From positions 25,380 to 89,379 of the forward strand of contig JBBDWK010000084.1 in the NCBI GenBank assembly GCA_040902885.1: DNA of 64,000 nucleotides, read 5' to 3'. The position numbers and the translations under genes are program-made. Each line of letters begins with the position of its first letter. Position 1 is the stretch's first letter. Origin of the DNA: JBBDWK01 sp040902885 (GTDB lineage Bacteria > Acidobacteriota > Terriglobia > Bryobacterales > Bryobacteraceae). This document shows positions 1 to 8,869 of this stretch, one piece after another. The notes beneath the pieces were generated by a model. It ran no database searches, was not told where the DNA came from, and saw nothing but the letters and a program-made list of their open reading frames with translations.

Positions 1-179
1 CAGCCTTCCATGGGATGGATGGCCAGCGAGTTGCCGGCCGTGAGTCCCGCTACCTGCACCTTTCGGGAAAGAATCGATCGAACGCGTTCGGGGTCCGTTT
101 CAAAGCGGACGTGAGTTGCAGCTCGGCGCTCAGCCTCGAGCCGCAACTCGTCCAGAGTCTTGTACGCGAAGTGTTTCAT
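1..179 (-). CDS. NADH:flavin oxidoreductase (Old Yellow Enzyme family), N-terminal fragment
   Basis: The gene runs off the left edge; only its first 59 codons are present. They begin MKHFAYKTLDELR and end GNSLAIHPMEG, which matches the N-terminus of FMN-dependent NADH:flavin oxidoreductases of the Old Yellow Enzyme family, whose first barrel strand carries a conserved N-x-L-A-I-H-P-M-E-G segment. Such enzymes reduce activated double bonds or demethylate substrates in the cytoplasm. The ATG start lies inside the end of the upstream MFS gene, overlapping it by 50 bases in another frame, so the two are probably co-transcribed and possibly co-translated. The substrate cannot be told from this piece. 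Family call is from motif recognition. Confidence 0.72.
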   Translation of the reverse strand, partial: MKHFAYKTLDELRLEAERRAATHVRFETDPERVRSILSRKVQVAGLTAGNSLAIHPMEG

Positions 180-1407
180 CCTGTTGTGCGCGTTTCGGGA
201 GCATGGCGATCGCGATAGCGCCTATCAGTGCCAGCCCAAAAATCGTGTAGAGGGGAAAATGATAGCTTCCGGCGCCCTGCCGCAGGATGGAGACCCCGTA
301 GGGGAACCAAGTCTGGCCGATGGTGTCCGTGGGCAAGATGATTGCCATGGCGCGCGCCAAGGAGTTGGCGCCAAACTGCTCGGCGGCCATCAATGGAATC
401 AGCATGTAATCCGCTCCCATGCCGAATCCGAACAAAACCGAAAACGTATAGATCGAAACCGGGTTGCCGGGGCTCACGAGGAACAGCAGGGGAATCGTCC
501 CGGCCACCAGGGCATACGTCGCGGTCATGACGTACTTCTTTGGGAAGCGGTCCGCCATCCAGCCCATCCCGATGCGTCCCACGATGCTCGAGAAGAGAAT
601 GCACAGGAGCGCGTTGCTGAAGGTTTCGTCCAGAAGCTGCTGATTGCCCCCGAAGCCCTGCTCGGAGAAGACGAATTTCATGTGCTGATTGATGGAGCCG
701 ATGGCCCCGATGGAGCAGAAGCTGCCCACCACCAGCAGCCAGAAGGATCTTTGGCGCACCAGCTTGCCGAATTCCATGGGCGGCACTTTGGTGGATGCCT
801 CATTGCTCGCTTCCCCATCCGGAAATTGGCCCATTTCGGACGGCCGGTCGCGCATCAGGAAGATCGCCAGAGGCCAGGCCAGCAGCATCAGCGCGCCAAT
901 GACCATCAGCGCCGTCTGGAAGCCGAAGGCCTCGGTCAGCGGCTGGGCGATGAACTTGGCTGAAAGTCCGCCGAACAAGCCCACGCCGAGGTATGCAATT
1001 CCCATCGCCTTGCCGCGGTGTTTTTGAAACCATTGGGAAATGATGACCTGGTGCGCGATCGGGCCGGAGAAGATGTACCCCACGATGTACAGAAACCAGA
1101 ACGCGTAGTACACGAAGAGGCTGCCCTTCATGACGCTGAAGCCGCAGAAGGCGGCCGCGGTGAAGGCCGTTCCCACGACGATCAGCAAGCGGGGGCTGAA
1201 GCGATGCACCAGCAGCGGTCCCACCCACAGCGTCAGCGTCGCGGCTATGGGGAACCCTAGCGTGATATCGGCCCGCGACCACCCGAACTCCTTTTGATAA
1301 TAGTCGTAAAAAAACGGCATTCCGTAGTAGGGGATCCCCACCGCGATGCCGAAGGTACAAAAAGCGGCGGCGGTAATCCACCACCCAAAGAATCCTTTGC
1401 GGTTCAT
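130..1407 (-). CDS. MFS transporter
   Basis: A 425-residue integral membrane protein with about twelve hydrophobic segments, the usual length and layout of the major facilitator superfamily. It opens GWWITAAAFCTFGIAVGIPYY, typical of the oxalate/formate and monocarboxylate antiporter-like group, and has a basic loop (FQKHRGKAMG) between helices 4 and 5 and a longer charged cytoplasmic loop near residues 185-215 separating the two six-helix halves. It should move a small organic anion across the inner membrane by ion coupling. The flavin oxidoreductase gene starts inside its 3' end, so transport and reduction of the same compound is a plausible joint job; this is inference. The exact substrate is unknown. 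Confidence 0.85.
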   Translation of the reverse strand: MNRKGFFGWWITAAAFCTFGIAVGIPYYGMPFFYDYYQKEFGWSRADITLGFPIAATLTLWVGPLLVHRFSPRLLIVVGTAFTAAAFCGFSVMKGSLFVYYAFWFLYIVGYIFSGPIAHQVIISQWFQKHRGKAMGIAYLGVGLFGGLSAKFIAQPLTEAFGFQTALMVIGALMLLAWPLAIFLMRDRPSEMGQFPDGEASNEASTKVPPMEFGKLVRQRSFWLLVVGSFCSIGAIGSINQHMKFVFSEQGFGGNQQLLDETFSNALLCILFSSIVGRIGMGWMADRFPKKYVMTATYALVAGTIPLLFLVSPGNPVSIYTFSVLFGFGMGADYMLIPLMAAEQFGANSLARAMAIILPTDTIGQTWFPYGVSILRQGAGSYHFPLYTIFGLALIGAIAIAMLPKRAQQDETLRVQDSGRVAARG

Positions 1408-1457
1408 TCAACCCCCGGTAAAAAATCGAACCCCTACTTATATCACACGTGCATCGC

Positions 1458-4091
1458 CTACTCATGCCGGAGGGTGATGGCCGGATCGACGCGCGAGGCT
1501 CGGCGGGCGGGCCCCCAGGTGGCCAATGCGGACGTGCCGAAAAGAATCGCGATCGTGACCAGCATTGCCAGGGGATCGGTGGGTTTCACGCCATACAGCA
1601 GGCTGGTGAGCAGGCGACCGAAGCTAATGGCGCCCACGATTCCCACTGCGGCGCCAACCACTACCGTTCGCAGGTTTTGTTTGAGGACCATCGCGAGAAT
1701 GGCCCGCGGCCGAGCTCCGAGCGCCATGCGAACGCCAACTTCGCGCGTGCGCTGCGAGACGTTGTAGGCTGCTACCCCGTAAATGCCGACACAAGCCAGT
1801 AACAGAGAAAGCGTGCCGAGCACGCTCGCTATCGCCGCCGAGAGATTGGCGGAACGGAGCGCGTTGGCGATCGTCTCGCTGTAGGGCGCGGCGGAAGCCA
1901 GGAAGCGGCGGTCGATTTCGCGCGCGTGTTTCGGCAACTCCATCATCAGTGGTCCGGCCTCGCCGGAATGCCGGATCAACAGCCGGGAACGGCGGGCTCC
2001 CGGGGACGCCATGCAAATGTACGGCTCCCGCTCCGTTCCGAAGCCGCGCCCGCCAAAGTTGCGGACTACCCCGATCACCTCGAGTGGGCGCATCAGGTCC
2101 TTCCGCTCGATCCTCAAGGTCGGCAAAATCTGCAACGTCTTGCCTAATGGGCTTTCGCCGGGCCATAACCGTTGGGCCGCGGCCTCATTTATGATGACGG
2201 TGTCCATCCTGGCTTCATCGCCGCGAGTAAAGGAACGGCCATGCAGCAATGGGATCCGCAAGGTCTCGAAGAAGTTCGCGGAAACCTCGTTGAACCCGGC
2301 GTTGACGCCTGCTTCCGTTCGACGATCCGCAACCCTTACCCCGAAGCCCTCGCCGTACGGGATCACGCTGGCCCGCGCCACGGACTCGACGCCGGGCAGT
2401 CCGCCGATCCGCTCTATCAATGGTACGAGCAACCCGCGCGCCCGCTCGTCGCTTACCCCGCTCGCGTCCAGGCCGGGCGACATCACGATGACCTTTTCGT
2501 ACTGGAAGCCGGTGTCCAGGTGCCGGACACGGTCGAGCGCACGGACCAGCAACGCAGTGCCGCTGAGTAGGATCGCGCATAGAGCCACCTGAGCGGCCAG
2601 AAGGATGGATCGCATGCGGCCGGTCGAAGTAGCGCGGCCGCCTTCGCGCAACCCCATGGCCGTGCCGTCGCGCACTGCAGTCAATGCAGGCGCCAAGCCG
2701 AACAACATCGCGGCAACAAACGTCGCGAAGAGAATGAAAGCCAGCACTCGGACGTCATTGGCGAACCGGAACGTTAGACTTTCGCCTGGACCGGCGATCA
2801 TGCGGACGATCCCCCCCGGCGCCCAGGCTGAAATCGCTACGCTGGCGGCTCCGGCGATGCCGCTCAGCAGCAGGCCCTCTGCCACGAGTTGACGAAGAAT
2901 CCGTCCACGGCTCGCGCCGAGCGAGAGGCGCACCGCGATCTCCCTACGCCGCGCAGTGGCGCGGGCCAGTTGCAGGTTGGCGACATTGGCGCAAGCCAGC
3001 AGCAGGATGAGCAGGGACGCCGCTCCCATTGCCAGAAAGATCGCGGAGGCAGGGCGGAACCTTGACGGATTGGCCAGGAAAGTAGGAGCCGTCACGAGGA
3101 CACGGCTTTTTTCTCGTTTTGCCGAAGCCACAAATTGCGTGCTGAGCGTATTCAACTCGGCTTGAGCGCCGGCGCGACTCACTCCTGGCTTCAAGCGGCC
3201 GATCACCGAGACGCAACACGAGTTAGGGTTTTCCAGAATCTTCTGAGCTGGGTTGAAGATATCGCGCCACGCACCCGGAATCCACATGTGCGGGATATTG
3301 GTTGTCGGCCCGCTGAAGCCGGCCGCGGCAACGCCGACAACCTGCAGGCGACGTCCACTCAGCTCGAGCCATGCGCCGACGATACCCCGGTCGCCGCCGA
3401 ATCGCGTCATCCACGTGTCGTAGTGCAGGACGATCTCCGGCGCCGGATCGTGAAGGTTGCCGGTTCCGCCAGAGAATCCGCGGCCCGCGGCAAAGCCTGT
3501 GCCAATCAGTTCGAAGTAGTTTTCGCTGGCCGCTACTGCATTTGCGCCCCAGGAAGCATCTCCCTGGCTCACTAGGGTGCCCGTGCCGGAGAAGGCCGCC
3601 AGGCCCGCGAGCGACTGCGTATTTGCCTGGAGATGGCGAAAGTGCGGCCAGGAGAAGCCTATCCACTGCCCGGCCCTTCGTTCCGAAAAGACCTGGACGG
3701 TCTGTTTGGCGTCCCTGATCGCCCAGGGCGCCAGCGCGAGCGCGTTGTACACGTTGAATAGAATGGCGTTTACGGCGATTCCGAGCACGAGCGCCAGCAC
3801 CGTGGCCAGCGTGAAGCCCGGCTGCGCGGTGAGCGTGCGCGCTGCGTGCCGCAGGTCGCGAATGGAGTCGCTCAGCCAACGGATCGTCCAGGCCTCGTAT
3901 GCTTCCTCGCGGGCGAGTGTCAGATTGCCCATGCCGCGCCGCGCAGACCGCCGTGCTTCCCCCTCGGTCATCCCTCGTGCCAGCAGGTCGCGCTCTTTCA
4001 TGTTCTGGTGGAACGCGAGTTCCGCGTCGAGGTCTTCTTCATGCGCCGCCGGGCGGCCTTTCAATCGGTTGAAGAAACGAGTCCAGTTCAT
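1458..4091 (-). CDS. ADOP-family ABC transporter permease (MacB/FtsX type)
   Basis: An 877-residue permease of the acidobacterial duplicated orphan permease type. Residues 1-70 form the soluble prefix (AHEEDLDAELAFHQNMKERD) seen in members linked to PadR regulators. Then come a transmembrane helix at about 90-110, a MacB-like periplasmic core, an FtsX helix cluster near 345-460 (ANVANLQLARATARRREIAVR), a second periplasmic domain and a second FtsX cluster near 760-870 containing the repeat signature RTREVGVRMALGA. It ends in ARRASRVDPAITLRHE, the normal family C-terminus. No ATPase gene is adjacent, which is usual for these orphans. The ATG overlaps the stop of the upstream padR gene by four bases, so the two are translationally coupled. 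Substrate unknown; probably efflux or envelope stress. Confidence 0.92.
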   Translation of the reverse strand: MNWTRFFNRLKGRPAAHEEDLDAELAFHQNMKERDLLARGMTEGEARRSARRGMGNLTLAREEAYEAWTIRWLSDSIRDLRHAARTLTAQPGFTLATVLALVLGIAVNAILFNVYNALALAPWAIRDAKQTVQVFSERRAGQWIGFSWPHFRHLQANTQSLAGLAAFSGTGTLVSQGDASWGANAVAASENYFELIGTGFAAGRGFSGGTGNLHDPAPEIVLHYDTWMTRFGGDRGIVGAWLELSGRRLQVVGVAAAGFSGPTTNIPHMWIPGAWRDIFNPAQKILENPNSCCVSVIGRLKPGVSRAGAQAELNTLSTQFVASAKREKSRVLVTAPTFLANPSRFRPASAIFLAMGAASLLILLLACANVANLQLARATARRREIAVRLSLGASRGRILRQLVAEGLLLSGIAGAASVAISAWAPGGIVRMIAGPGESLTFRFANDVRVLAFILFATFVAAMLFGLAPALTAVRDGTAMGLREGGRATSTGRMRSILLAAQVALCAILLSGTALLVRALDRVRHLDTGFQYEKVIVMSPGLDASGVSDERARGLLVPLIERIGGLPGVESVARASVIPYGEGFGVRVADRRTEAGVNAGFNEVSANFFETLRIPLLHGRSFTRGDEARMDTVIINEAAAQRLWPGESPLGKTLQILPTLRIERKDLMRPLEVIGVVRNFGGRGFGTEREPYICMASPGARRSRLLIRHSGEAGPLMMELPKHAREIDRRFLASAAPYSETIANALRSANLSAAIASVLGTLSLLLACVGIYGVAAYNVSQRTREVGVRMALGARPRAILAMVLKQNLRTVVVGAAVGIVGAISFGRLLTSLLYGVKPTDPLAMLVTIAILFGTSALATWGPARRASRVDPAITLRHE

Positions 4092-4435
4092 ACGGCCCTC
4101 AGCACAAGGTGGATAGCGTCCACCATTCGGTCGAAATCGCGCTCCTCGGCTTTCAAGCGCTTACGGCCGGCAGCGGTCAAGGTGTAGTAGCGCGCCCGCC
4201 GGCCGGTCTCCGATAGTCGCCATCCCGCCTCGGCCCATCCATTTACCACCAGCCGCTGGAGAGCAGGATAGAGAGAGCCCTCTCCGACGTGAAGGAAAGC
4301 GCCGGTGGCTTGCTCCAGGTACTGGGCAATACCATAGCCATACAACGGGCCGCGAGAAAGGGTCTTGAGCACCAGCAGGTCGAGCGTGCCGGGCAGAAGG
4401 CCCGGTTGAGAGATTGGTTGGCGATCCATCGGCAT
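4088..4435 (-). CDS. PadR-family transcriptional regulator
   Basis: A 115-residue winged-helix repressor. The core PGTLDLLVLKTLSRGPLYGYG followed by GEGSLYPALQRL is the PadR signature: helix, recognition helix and wing. The C-terminus is a short dimerisation helix, as in the small PadR subfamily. It sits directly upstream of, and overlaps by ATGA, the ADOP permease gene, the standard PadR-ADOP arrangement of Acidobacteriota. By family precedent it should repress its own operon and respond to a small lipophilic ligand or to an envelope signal. No operator could be identified with confidence in the short space upstream (4436-4477). Confidence 0.93.
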   Translation of the reverse strand: MPMDRQPISQPGLLPGTLDLLVLKTLSRGPLYGYGIAQYLEQATGAFLHVGEGSLYPALQRLVVNGWAEAGWRLSETGRRARYYTLTAAGRKRLKAEERDFDRMVDAIHLVLRAV

Positions 4436-4477
4436 TCGATGGTAGTGTAGCTTCGGAAGCCCTCCATGTCAATCAGG

Positions 4478-4861
4478 TCAGAGCTTGGCACTCTCCCTAA
4501 AGACTGCAGCGCTCTGAATGTGTGTCGGGCGAAATGCCTGAGGGAACTTCAAGCCGAATCCGAGTGCCCGGTCAAAACCGATGTGAGCTATCCAGATGAG
4601 CGAAAGTCCGATTGTCAGAGCGTGCTGTTGTGAGAATCCCCATAGCGCGACCGCCAGTGGAAGAGTGTAGCTGTGGACGAGGTTGTATGACGTACCCCCG
4701 ATTCGTTTTCTGGCCAGGTACGGGAGGATAGAAACATCGGGAATCATAAACGACAGCGCGAACCAGCCCCAGCCGCCGCCAAGCCGAGCATAGAGAATGC
4801 ACGCGGCGATGAGCACCACTAGGCCTTCGACTTTCAGAATGACGTCTGGGCGAGTCGGCAT
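4478..4861 (-). CDS. DUF4260 family membrane protein
   Basis: A 127-residue hydrophobic protein with about four membrane segments. The pattern LGGGWGWFALSFMIPDVSILPYL, then NLVHSYTLPLA and WIAHIGFDRALGFGLKF, matches the DUF4260 family, in which a conserved Asp, His and the HIGFDR-x-LG-x-GLK block lie at membrane edges. No biochemical function is established for this family. It is transcribed in the same direction as the padR-ADOP pair but ends 42 bases upstream of it, and could belong to the same operon. The region upstream to 5061 (about 200 bases) contains the divergent promoters for this gene and the toxin-antitoxin pair, with no clear motif. Confidence 0.8.
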   Translation of the reverse strand: MPTRPDVILKVEGLVVLIAACILYARLGGGWGWFALSFMIPDVSILPYLARKRIGGTSYNLVHSYTLPLAVALWGFSQQHALTIGLSLIWIAHIGFDRALGFGLKFPQAFRPTHIQSAAVFRESAKL

Positions 4862-5061
4862 ACCACGGATCGTACCAAGTTTGATGAAAGATAACAGATT
4901 TTATCGTGTTTGAAATCAAACCCAGGAAAATCCAGCGTTACGTCCACTTCCTGCCCCGCCGTGTTTGTGCGTCACCAACATTACGGCAGCGCCGCCGTGA
5001 CAGAAACCGGCGCCAGGCGTAGAATCAGCTTGGTACGCTGAAGCAGAGGAGTTTCGTTCGA

Positions 5062-5355
5062 ATGAGCCTGAACGTATCGCCCGAGGTCGAAGCACGCATC
5101 GTGGCCAAAGCCCAGGAAGCGGGAGTATCCGTTGACGACTATCTGGAGCAGGTGGTAGGCGAAAACGAGGAGTTCGGAGCTAAGGTGCGGGAGCTGGAGG
5201 CCAACACGAAGGCCCTTTCACGCGAAGAGATTCAGGGCAAGCTTGACCGCGGCGTAGCGCAGCTTGAGCGTGGCGATTATGTCGATGGCGAGCAGTTCAT
5301 GGCAGACCTCCTCGCCGGGATCAAGGATGTGAAGCCCAAGCGCCGTGCTGGATGA
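5062..5355 (+). CDS. ParD-like antitoxin of a type II toxin-antitoxin system
   Basis: A 97-residue protein, mostly helical and charged. Residues 1-30 (MSLNVSPEVEARIVAKAQEAG) resemble a ribbon-helix-helix type DNA-binding start; the rest is an acidic helix that could wrap a toxin. A GAGGAG ribosome site lies nine bases upstream of the ATG. The stop overlaps the ATG of the next gene (ATGA), which encodes a clear ParE-family toxin; antitoxin-first order with translational coupling is the norm for these modules. The antitoxin call rests mainly on this context. Autorepression of the operon is expected from the family, not shown by a visible operator. Confidence 0.75.
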   Translation: MSLNVSPEVEARIVAKAQEAGVSVDDYLEQVVGENEEFGAKVRELEANTKALSREEIQGKLDRGVAQLERGDYVDGEQFMADLLAGIKDVKPKRRAG

Positions 5356-5663
5356 GCGGCTACACTCTCACGGCCGAGGCGCAACAAGACCTCCGAGAAA
5401 TTCGCGATTACCTTACAACCGAGGGTGGCCCACGCGTGGCACGCTACGTTGTGAGCGCATTTACTATAGCGTTCCGTAGGCTCGCGAAAAGACCGGGCAT
5501 TGGACATCGGCGTGAAGATCTGACGCCCCACGAGAGTCTACGTTTCCTGCCCATCTTTTCTTACCTCATCGTCTACTGGCACGGTTCTAAACCCCTCGCC
5601 GTTGTTGCGGTGCTTCATGGCTCACGCGATGTTGCAAAAGTCTTACAGCAGCGTCCGCTGTGA
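5352..5663 (+). CDS. ParE/RelE-family type II toxin
   Basis: A 103-residue protein of the ParE/RelE fold: an N-terminal helix pair (LTAEAQQDLREIRDYL), the segment LAKRPGIGHRREDLTP, and a C-terminal sheet (RFLPIFSYLIVYWHG, VVAVLHGSRDV). The G-x-G-H-x-R-x-D-L and H-G-x-R-D segments are the usual conserved positions of ParE-like proteins. Family members poison gyrase (ParE) or cleave ribosome-bound mRNA (RelE); the length and LHGSRDV ending favour the ParE branch. Its ATG overlaps the antitoxin stop. It appears intact. Confidence 0.87.
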   Translation: MSGYTLTAEAQQDLREIRDYLTTEGGPRVARYVVSAFTIAFRRLAKRPGIGHRREDLTPHESLRFLPIFSYLIVYWHGSKPLAVVAVLHGSRDVAKVLQQRPL

Positions 5664-5741
5664 GGTCTCGCGAACTTCCGGCATCTTCGCTCTGTCACAA
5701 TGGGACGTGACGGTCTACGGAGCCGCCAAACATCGGGAACC

Positions 5742-6107
5742 ATGATCGACACGGTGCTCAACCTGCTATTTCGTTGCTCTCACAATCGGCTGACCCGTCC
5801 GTTCACCCCGGTAAGCAAGGCGGGAGTCCCGCATGGTGATACATACGTGGTATGCCTCGATTGCGGTAAGCAGTTTGCTTACGACATGCTGGACATGCGG
5901 ATTGGCAAGGGAATCGAACCCTCGGATCGATCGGGCGTGTTGCCGCCGAAGATGCCGATGCCCCGCAAGAAGAAACTGAAATACGCCTTCTGGGCTTCCG
6001 TGCCCCTGGCTGTAATGTTCGGGGCGGCGCTCAAGCCAAAGAAACCGCGTATCAAGCCTAGTGGTTCGGGCCTGCCCGCCAAGGCCGATAGCAACGAGAA
6101 GGTGTAA
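5742..6107 (+). CDS. Conserved hypothetical protein with a zinc-ribbon-like head and a membrane anchor
   Basis: About 121 residues from the ATG chosen here (MIDTVLNLLFRCSH). An ATG 42 bases upstream is in frame, but the conserved-looking part starts at the internal one. Residues near 10-45 hold a CSH and a CLDC pair (FRCSHNRLTRPF ... VVCLDCGKQFAYD), which could form a small treble-clef or zinc ribbon. One hydrophobic helix follows (YAFWASVPLAVMFGAAL), then a basic low-complexity tail. Proteins of this layout are common in Acidobacteriota but have no assigned role as far as I know. It stands alone, convergent with the HIT gene. Confidence 0.6.
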   Translation: MIDTVLNLLFRCSHNRLTRPFTPVSKAGVPHGDTYVVCLDCGKQFAYDMLDMRIGKGIEPSDRSGVLPPKMPMPRKKKLKYAFWASVPLAVMFGAALKPKKPRIKPSGSGLPAKADSNEKV

Positions 6108-6203
6108 TGCGCATCGGTCATTTTGTGGCGCACACATCACTGTTTCATTCTGCGACATGGGCGAAGGCGGCAAAAGATAGCGGATTGTCGCCGGCGGGCG
6201 CAG

Positions 6204-6698
6204 TCACCGAACTTCGCTGTTCGCGAAGGCTTCGTGGAGTTTCTCCCAGGTAACGCCAAGGTCCTCCGGCAGCACTCGTGTTTCGCCGACTGTGGTCATG
6301 AAATTCGCGTCGCCCGTCCATCGCGGCAGCACGTGCATATGAACATGTCCGGCCACTCCCGCGCCCGCGCAAGCTCCGATGTTCATGCCGATATTGAGCC
6401 CTTCCGGCCTGTACACGGCGCGCAGGATGCGCTCCGCCTCGCGCGTCAGCATCATCATCTCGGTGGCGGTCTCGGGCGGGGTGTCCTCCAGAGTGCCAGC
6501 GTGTGCATACGGCGCCACCATCAGGTGGCCCACGGCGTAGGGATAGCGATTGAGAATGACGTAGTTGAGGCGGCCGCGATGAACAATCAGATTCTCGCGA
6601 TCGCCGCCGGCGGCCGCGCGATCGCAAAAGATGCAGCCTTCGTCACCCCTCTGCCTGCCGACGTACTGGTAGCGCCATGGACTCCAGAGACGATCCAT
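6204..6698 (-). CDS. HIT-domain protein (AP4A phosphorylase/hydrolase-like)
   Basis: A 164-residue histidine-triad protein. The triad sits at H118-V-H120-M-H122 (AGHVHMHVLPRW), with the nucleotide-binding segment LNRYPYAVGHLMVAPYAH at about residues 49-66. An N-terminal CIFC pair (C22, C25) suggests a structural zinc with a later histidine. This form, starting LWSPWRYQYV, is the bacterial branch related to AP4A phosphorylase; it acts on dinucleoside polyphosphates or nucleotidylated compounds in the cytoplasm. It lies 22 bases downstream of the HU gene and is probably part of the rpsA-HU-HIT transcription unit. Confidence 0.9.
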   Translation of the reverse strand: MDRLWSPWRYQYVGRQRGDEGCIFCDRAAAGGDRENLIVHRGRLNYVILNRYPYAVGHLMVAPYAHAGTLEDTPPETATEMMMLTREAERILRAVYRPEGLNIGMNIGACAGAGVAGHVHMHVLPRWTGDANFMTTVGETRVLPEDLGVTWEKLHEAFANSEVR

Positions 6699-6720
6699 AT
6701 TGTGGCACAGCGGAAAAGGA

Positions 6721-7056
6721 CTACGTCGTCTGCGCCTGATCGGCGGGCTGCGGCTCTTCGGCGCCCGTGTCCGCCGCGGCGGAATTGTTGACGATGTCCT
6801 TTAGCTCCTTGCTGGGCTTGAAGTAAGGGATCTTCTTCGCCGGCACCTCGACGCGGGCGCCAGTTTTGGGGTTTCGTCCAACACGGGGCTGGCGCTGGCG
6901 GGTCCGGAAGCTTCCGAAACCGCGAATCTCGATCTTGTCTCCAACGCGCAAGGCTCGGACCACGCTGTCGAAGATAGCCTCGACAATGATCTCGGATTCC
7001 TTGCGAGTCATCTCGACCACTCGGGAGACTTCTTCAACCAGGTCGGCCTTTGTCAT
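6721..7056 (-). CDS. HU/IHF-family DNA-binding protein
   Basis: A 111-residue histone-like protein. It has the full HU/IHF fold: MTKADLVEEVSRVVEMTRKE (helices 1-2), DKIEIRGFGSFRTRQRQPRVGRNPKTG (beta arm; here written in two parts, with GRNPKTG at its tip) and KKIPYFKPSKELKDIV (C-terminal helix). An extra acidic/Ala/Gln-rich tail of about 17 residues follows. It bends and packages DNA. It lies just downstream of rpsA, an order similar to the rpsA-ihfB order of proteobacteria, and a small CCCC/GGGG hairpin sits in the gap between them (about 7087-7106), too weak to call a terminator. Confidence 0.93.
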   Translation of the reverse strand: MTKADLVEEVSRVVEMTRKESEIIVEAIFDSVVRALRVGDKIEIRGFGSFRTRQRQPRVGRNPKTGARVEVPAKKIPYFKPSKELKDIVNNSAAADTGAEEPQPADQAQTT

Positions 7057-7126
7057 ATACTCATTTGCTCCATAAAACGGGTAAAGTACCCCGAAAGAGG
7101 GGACCGGCGCAAGCGTCGCTTTGCAT

Positions 7127-8869
7127 TCAAGAACGATTTTCCGTCCTGTCCTTCAGGCTGATCGCTTCTTCGATAGTAGTCGTAGCGGCGGCGGCTTGCC
7201 TCCGGTAATCCTCCAGCCGCGTCTTCTCCTCATCGTAAACGACAGCGCGGAGACTCAGGCCAATCTTTTTTTCGGCCTCGCTCATTTTCAGGATTTTGAA
7301 TTCGTATTCCTGGCCAATTTCGAGCGCGGATGCATCGGATTTTCGTTCGCCGAGTTCGGGAATCTCCGAATTATGGCACAGCCCTTCGACACCTTCGGCC
7401 AGTTCGACGAACGCTCCGAAGCCCGCAATGCGCCGCACGCGGCCCTGTACGATGTCGCCGGCCTGGTGGTTCTGGAAATACATCTCCCAGGCGTCGGGCT
7501 GCAGTTGCTTGACGCCCAGCGAGAGACGGTGCGACTTGGAGTCGATCTGCAGAATCACCGCCTGCACGAGCTGGCCTTTTTTCAATATCTCCGAGGGGTG
7601 TTTCACCCGTTTGGTCCAGGAGAGATCGGAAACGTGAACCAGCCCGTCGATGCCTTCTTCGATCTCTATGAACGCGCCAAAGTCCGTCATGTTGCGGACG
7701 CGGCCTTCCACCACGGAACCGATGCTGTAGCGCTGGTCGATGGTGGTCCAGGGATTGGGTTCGAGCTGCTTGAGGCCGAGCGAAACGCGCCGGTCCTTCT
7801 GATGGACCTCGAGCACCACGGCTTCCACCTGGTCGCCCGGCTTCACCACCTTGGACGGATGCTTCATGCGCCGCGACCAGGTCATCTCGGAGACGTGTAT
7901 CAGGCCTTCGATGCCGGCTTCCAGCTCCACGAAAGCGCCGTAATCGGTCACGCTCACCACGCGTCCCATCACCCGGCTGTTCACCGGATAGCGCTCCTCG
8001 ACCGAGAGCCACGGGTCCGGCATGAGCTGCTTCATGCCGAGCGACACGCGCTCCTTGTCCTTGTCGAATTTGAGGATCTTGACGGTCACCTCATCGCCCG
8101 GGTGGACGACCTCGCCGGGGTGATGCACACGGCCGTACGACATGTCGGTGACGTGCAGCAATCCATCGATTCCGCCCAGGTCCACGAACGCCCCGTACTC
8201 GGTAAGATTCTTGACCACCCCGTTGAGCACGGAGCCTTCCTCGAGCTGTTCGAGGGTGACCGCTTTGCGATCGTTGATCTCCTCTTCGAGGGCCGCGCGG
8301 CGCGAGACCACCACGTTGCCGCGGCGGCGGTTGAGCTTGATGATCTTGACCGGAAGATCCTGGCCTATCCATCCATCCAGGTTGTGTACGGGCCGCGTAT
8401 CGGCCTGGGAGCCGGGCATGAACGCCGTGATGCCCACATCCACGGAAAGCCCGCCTTTCACGCGCCCGGCAACATGGCCGGAGATGGTCAACTGATTCTG
8501 AAAGGCCTTCTCCAGGTTGTCCCAGACGCGTATGCGCGCCGCTTTCTCGTGCGAGAGCAGCACGTAGCCTTCCTGCTCTTCGCCGTGATCGATCATCACG
8601 TCCACTACATCGCCGGTCCGCACGCGAACCGCGCCGTCCGGACTTAGGAAGTGAGTGAGCGGAACCAGCCCCTCCGACTTATAGCCGAAGTCCACGATCA
8701 CTTCCTTGGCCGTAATTTTGAGAATCGTTCCCTGGAGAATTTCACCTTCGGCGGGAGGGGAGAAGTGGCCATAATCGTCGATCAGGTGCTCCAACTCTTC
8801 CGCGGTAGTGGGGTTGGAATTGGCTGGAGCGGGATTGTTTGTCCGCTGATCTTTCTGATCTCTGGGCAT
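7127..8869 (-). CDS. rpsA: 30S ribosomal protein S1
   Basis: A 580-residue protein with six S1 OB-fold repeats starting near residues 42, 128, 212, 297, 383 and 468; repeats 3-6 carry the typical Y/F-G-A-F-V-x-L/I and H-V-S/T-x-M/L blocks (TEYGAFVDL, TDYGAFVEL, TDFGAFIEI, AGFGAFVEL). It binds mRNA on the 30S subunit and helps initiate translation. The start is the ATG at 8869, because GGAGG lies about ten bases upstream; a longer reading from TTG at 8890 would place that ribosome site inside the gene. HU and HIT genes follow. Upstream, 8870-9161 is a 292-base divergent promoter region with no gene. Confidence 0.97.
   Translation of the reverse strand: MPRDQKDQRTNNPAPANSNPTTAEELEHLIDDYGHFSPPAEGEILQGTILKITAKEVIVDFGYKSEGLVPLTHFLSPDGAVRVRTGDVVDVMIDHGEEQEGYVLLSHEKAARIRVWDNLEKAFQNQLTISGHVAGRVKGGLSVDVGITAFMPGSQADTRPVHNLDGWIGQDLPVKIIKLNRRRGNVVVSRRAALEEEINDRKAVTLEQLEEGSVLNGVVKNLTEYGAFVDLGGIDGLLHVTDMSYGRVHHPGEVVHPGDEVTVKILKFDKDKERVSLGMKQLMPDPWLSVEERYPVNSRVMGRVVSVTDYGAFVELEAGIEGLIHVSEMTWSRRMKHPSKVVKPGDQVEAVVLEVHQKDRRVSLGLKQLEPNPWTTIDQRYSIGSVVEGRVRNMTDFGAFIEIEEGIDGLVHVSDLSWTKRVKHPSEILKKGQLVQAVILQIDSKSHRLSLGVKQLQPDAWEMYFQNHQAGDIVQGRVRRIAGFGAFVELAEGVEGLCHNSEIPELGERKSDASALEIGQEYEFKILKMSEAEKKIGLSLRAVVYDEEKTRLEDYRRQAAAATTTIEEAISLKDRTENRS

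Noticed and set aside
7084..7108. Small CCCC/GGGG hairpin between rpsA and the HU gene
   Set aside because: Only a four-base stem and no T-run; not enough for a terminator or attenuator.
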